Assembly: GCA_943735955.1 (NCBI GenBank)
Contig: OX030959.1
Span: 1,321,225 to 1,385,224, forward strand
Length of the DNA: 64,000 nucleotides
Direction of reading: 5' to 3'
Source: Piscicola geometra
Taxonomy: Eukaryota > Annelida > Clitellata > Hirudinida > Piscicolidae
In this document: piece after piece, positions 63,701 to 64,000 of the stretch
Layout: each line of letters opens with the position of its first letter
How positions within the stretch are numbered: position 1 is the first letter of the stretch
Position numbers and translations under genes: made by a program
The notes under the pieces: generated by a model
Database searches by the model: none
What the model saw: the letters and a program-made list of their open reading frames with translations, nothing else
What the model was told of the DNA's origin: nothing

Positions 63701-64000
63701 TTATTCCTACAGTAACACTCCCATACTCCACACTCACAGTCAAATCAACAAACATTTTCCCGCCCTTTCACCATCAAACCACAAAACCCTCTTCCTCTCT
63801 TATTACTTTTTTGTGTGGCCTGTTTTATTCACAGTCTGACATACGCAGGCCATGTTACAATGGTTTTGAGAACCATGGTTCTTATGCGCCAGAGGCGCCA
63901 CTCCACACGACGTACACATCTCTCAATGCATACGTCGCAAACACCGCATCATATACACTAGGCATATGATAGTTCACGGTTGCTTGTCAGGGATTCGAAT
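60779..64000. other. Right-edge region without a recognised gene
   Basis: Mostly AT-rich with repeats. A possible exon end lies at 60,893-60,953 (frame NDSKGGKKGCMRAADGAYSR then a GTGAGT donor) but has no partner exon. Near 63,540-63,670 a roughly 24-bp C-rich unit (CACAATCACACCCCATACGT) repeats about four times. No RNA gene was seen. Confidence 0.4.
62936..63000. repeat. (GT)n microsatellite
   Basis: GT dinucleotides with a few breaks, followed by GAT-type DNA to about 63,230. Confidence 0.9.

Noticed and set aside
63330..63839. 169-codon plus-strand frame
   Set aside because: C-rich low-complexity sequence with 24-bp repeats; no codon bias, domain or good start context.
63970..64000. Possible tRNA T-arm (GGGATTCGAAT) at the right edge
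   Set aside because: No acceptor stem, D-arm or A box lies at the right distance upstream, and the sequence is cut off.

Overview
Eukaryotic (metazoan) genomic DNA: genes are split by many short GT-AG introns, the noncoding DNA is AT-rich, and micro- and minisatellites are very dense. The gene set (large cadherin, Src-type kinase, CPSF2, ATAD3, FASTK-domain protein, WDR27-like, NKAPD1-like) is animal. The compact introns and repeat style suggest a lophotrochozoan, possibly an annelid such as a leech; that is an inference from overall look only.

Layout. 1-17,426 (-): 5' end of a large cadherin gene, 15 exons seen, with a 10.5-kb first intron; the gene runs off the left edge. 17.4-22.2 kb: gene-poor DNA with a decayed LINE fragment. 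22,297-28,850 (-): 14-exon mitochondrial FASTK-domain protein. 28.9-31.5 kb: spacer with an 830-bp pentanucleotide array. 31,518-35,658 (+): complete Src-family tyrosine kinase (499 aa). 36,284-37,421 (-): NKAPD1-like basic protein, tail-to-tail with the kinase and head-to-head (319 bp between ATGs) with CPSF2 at 37,741-42,038 (+, 712 aa). 42,657-51,270 (-): 21-exon WD-repeat protein, best match WDR27. 51,654-57,695 (-): 18-exon ATAD3 (586 aa), carrying a complete hAT transposon in one intron. 57.7-64 kb: one orphan ORF and repeats, no recognisable gene.

Exon models were built by hand by joining splice sites in matching phase and checking each join against the remembered family layout. The reading frame stays open across every join in the six multi-exon genes.

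I found no new multi-gene system. The genes are ordinary, unrelated housekeeping, signalling and adhesion genes. The unusual signal is in the introns: simple repeats and mobile DNA lie directly on splice sites. Examples are a hAT terminal repeat a few bases from an ATAD3 acceptor, a 33-copy minisatellite whose unit copies a WDR27 5' splice site, an ATAD3 intron that is mostly (GT)n, several (CA)n acceptors, and a retroposon-like tail family next to (TTGTA)n arrays.
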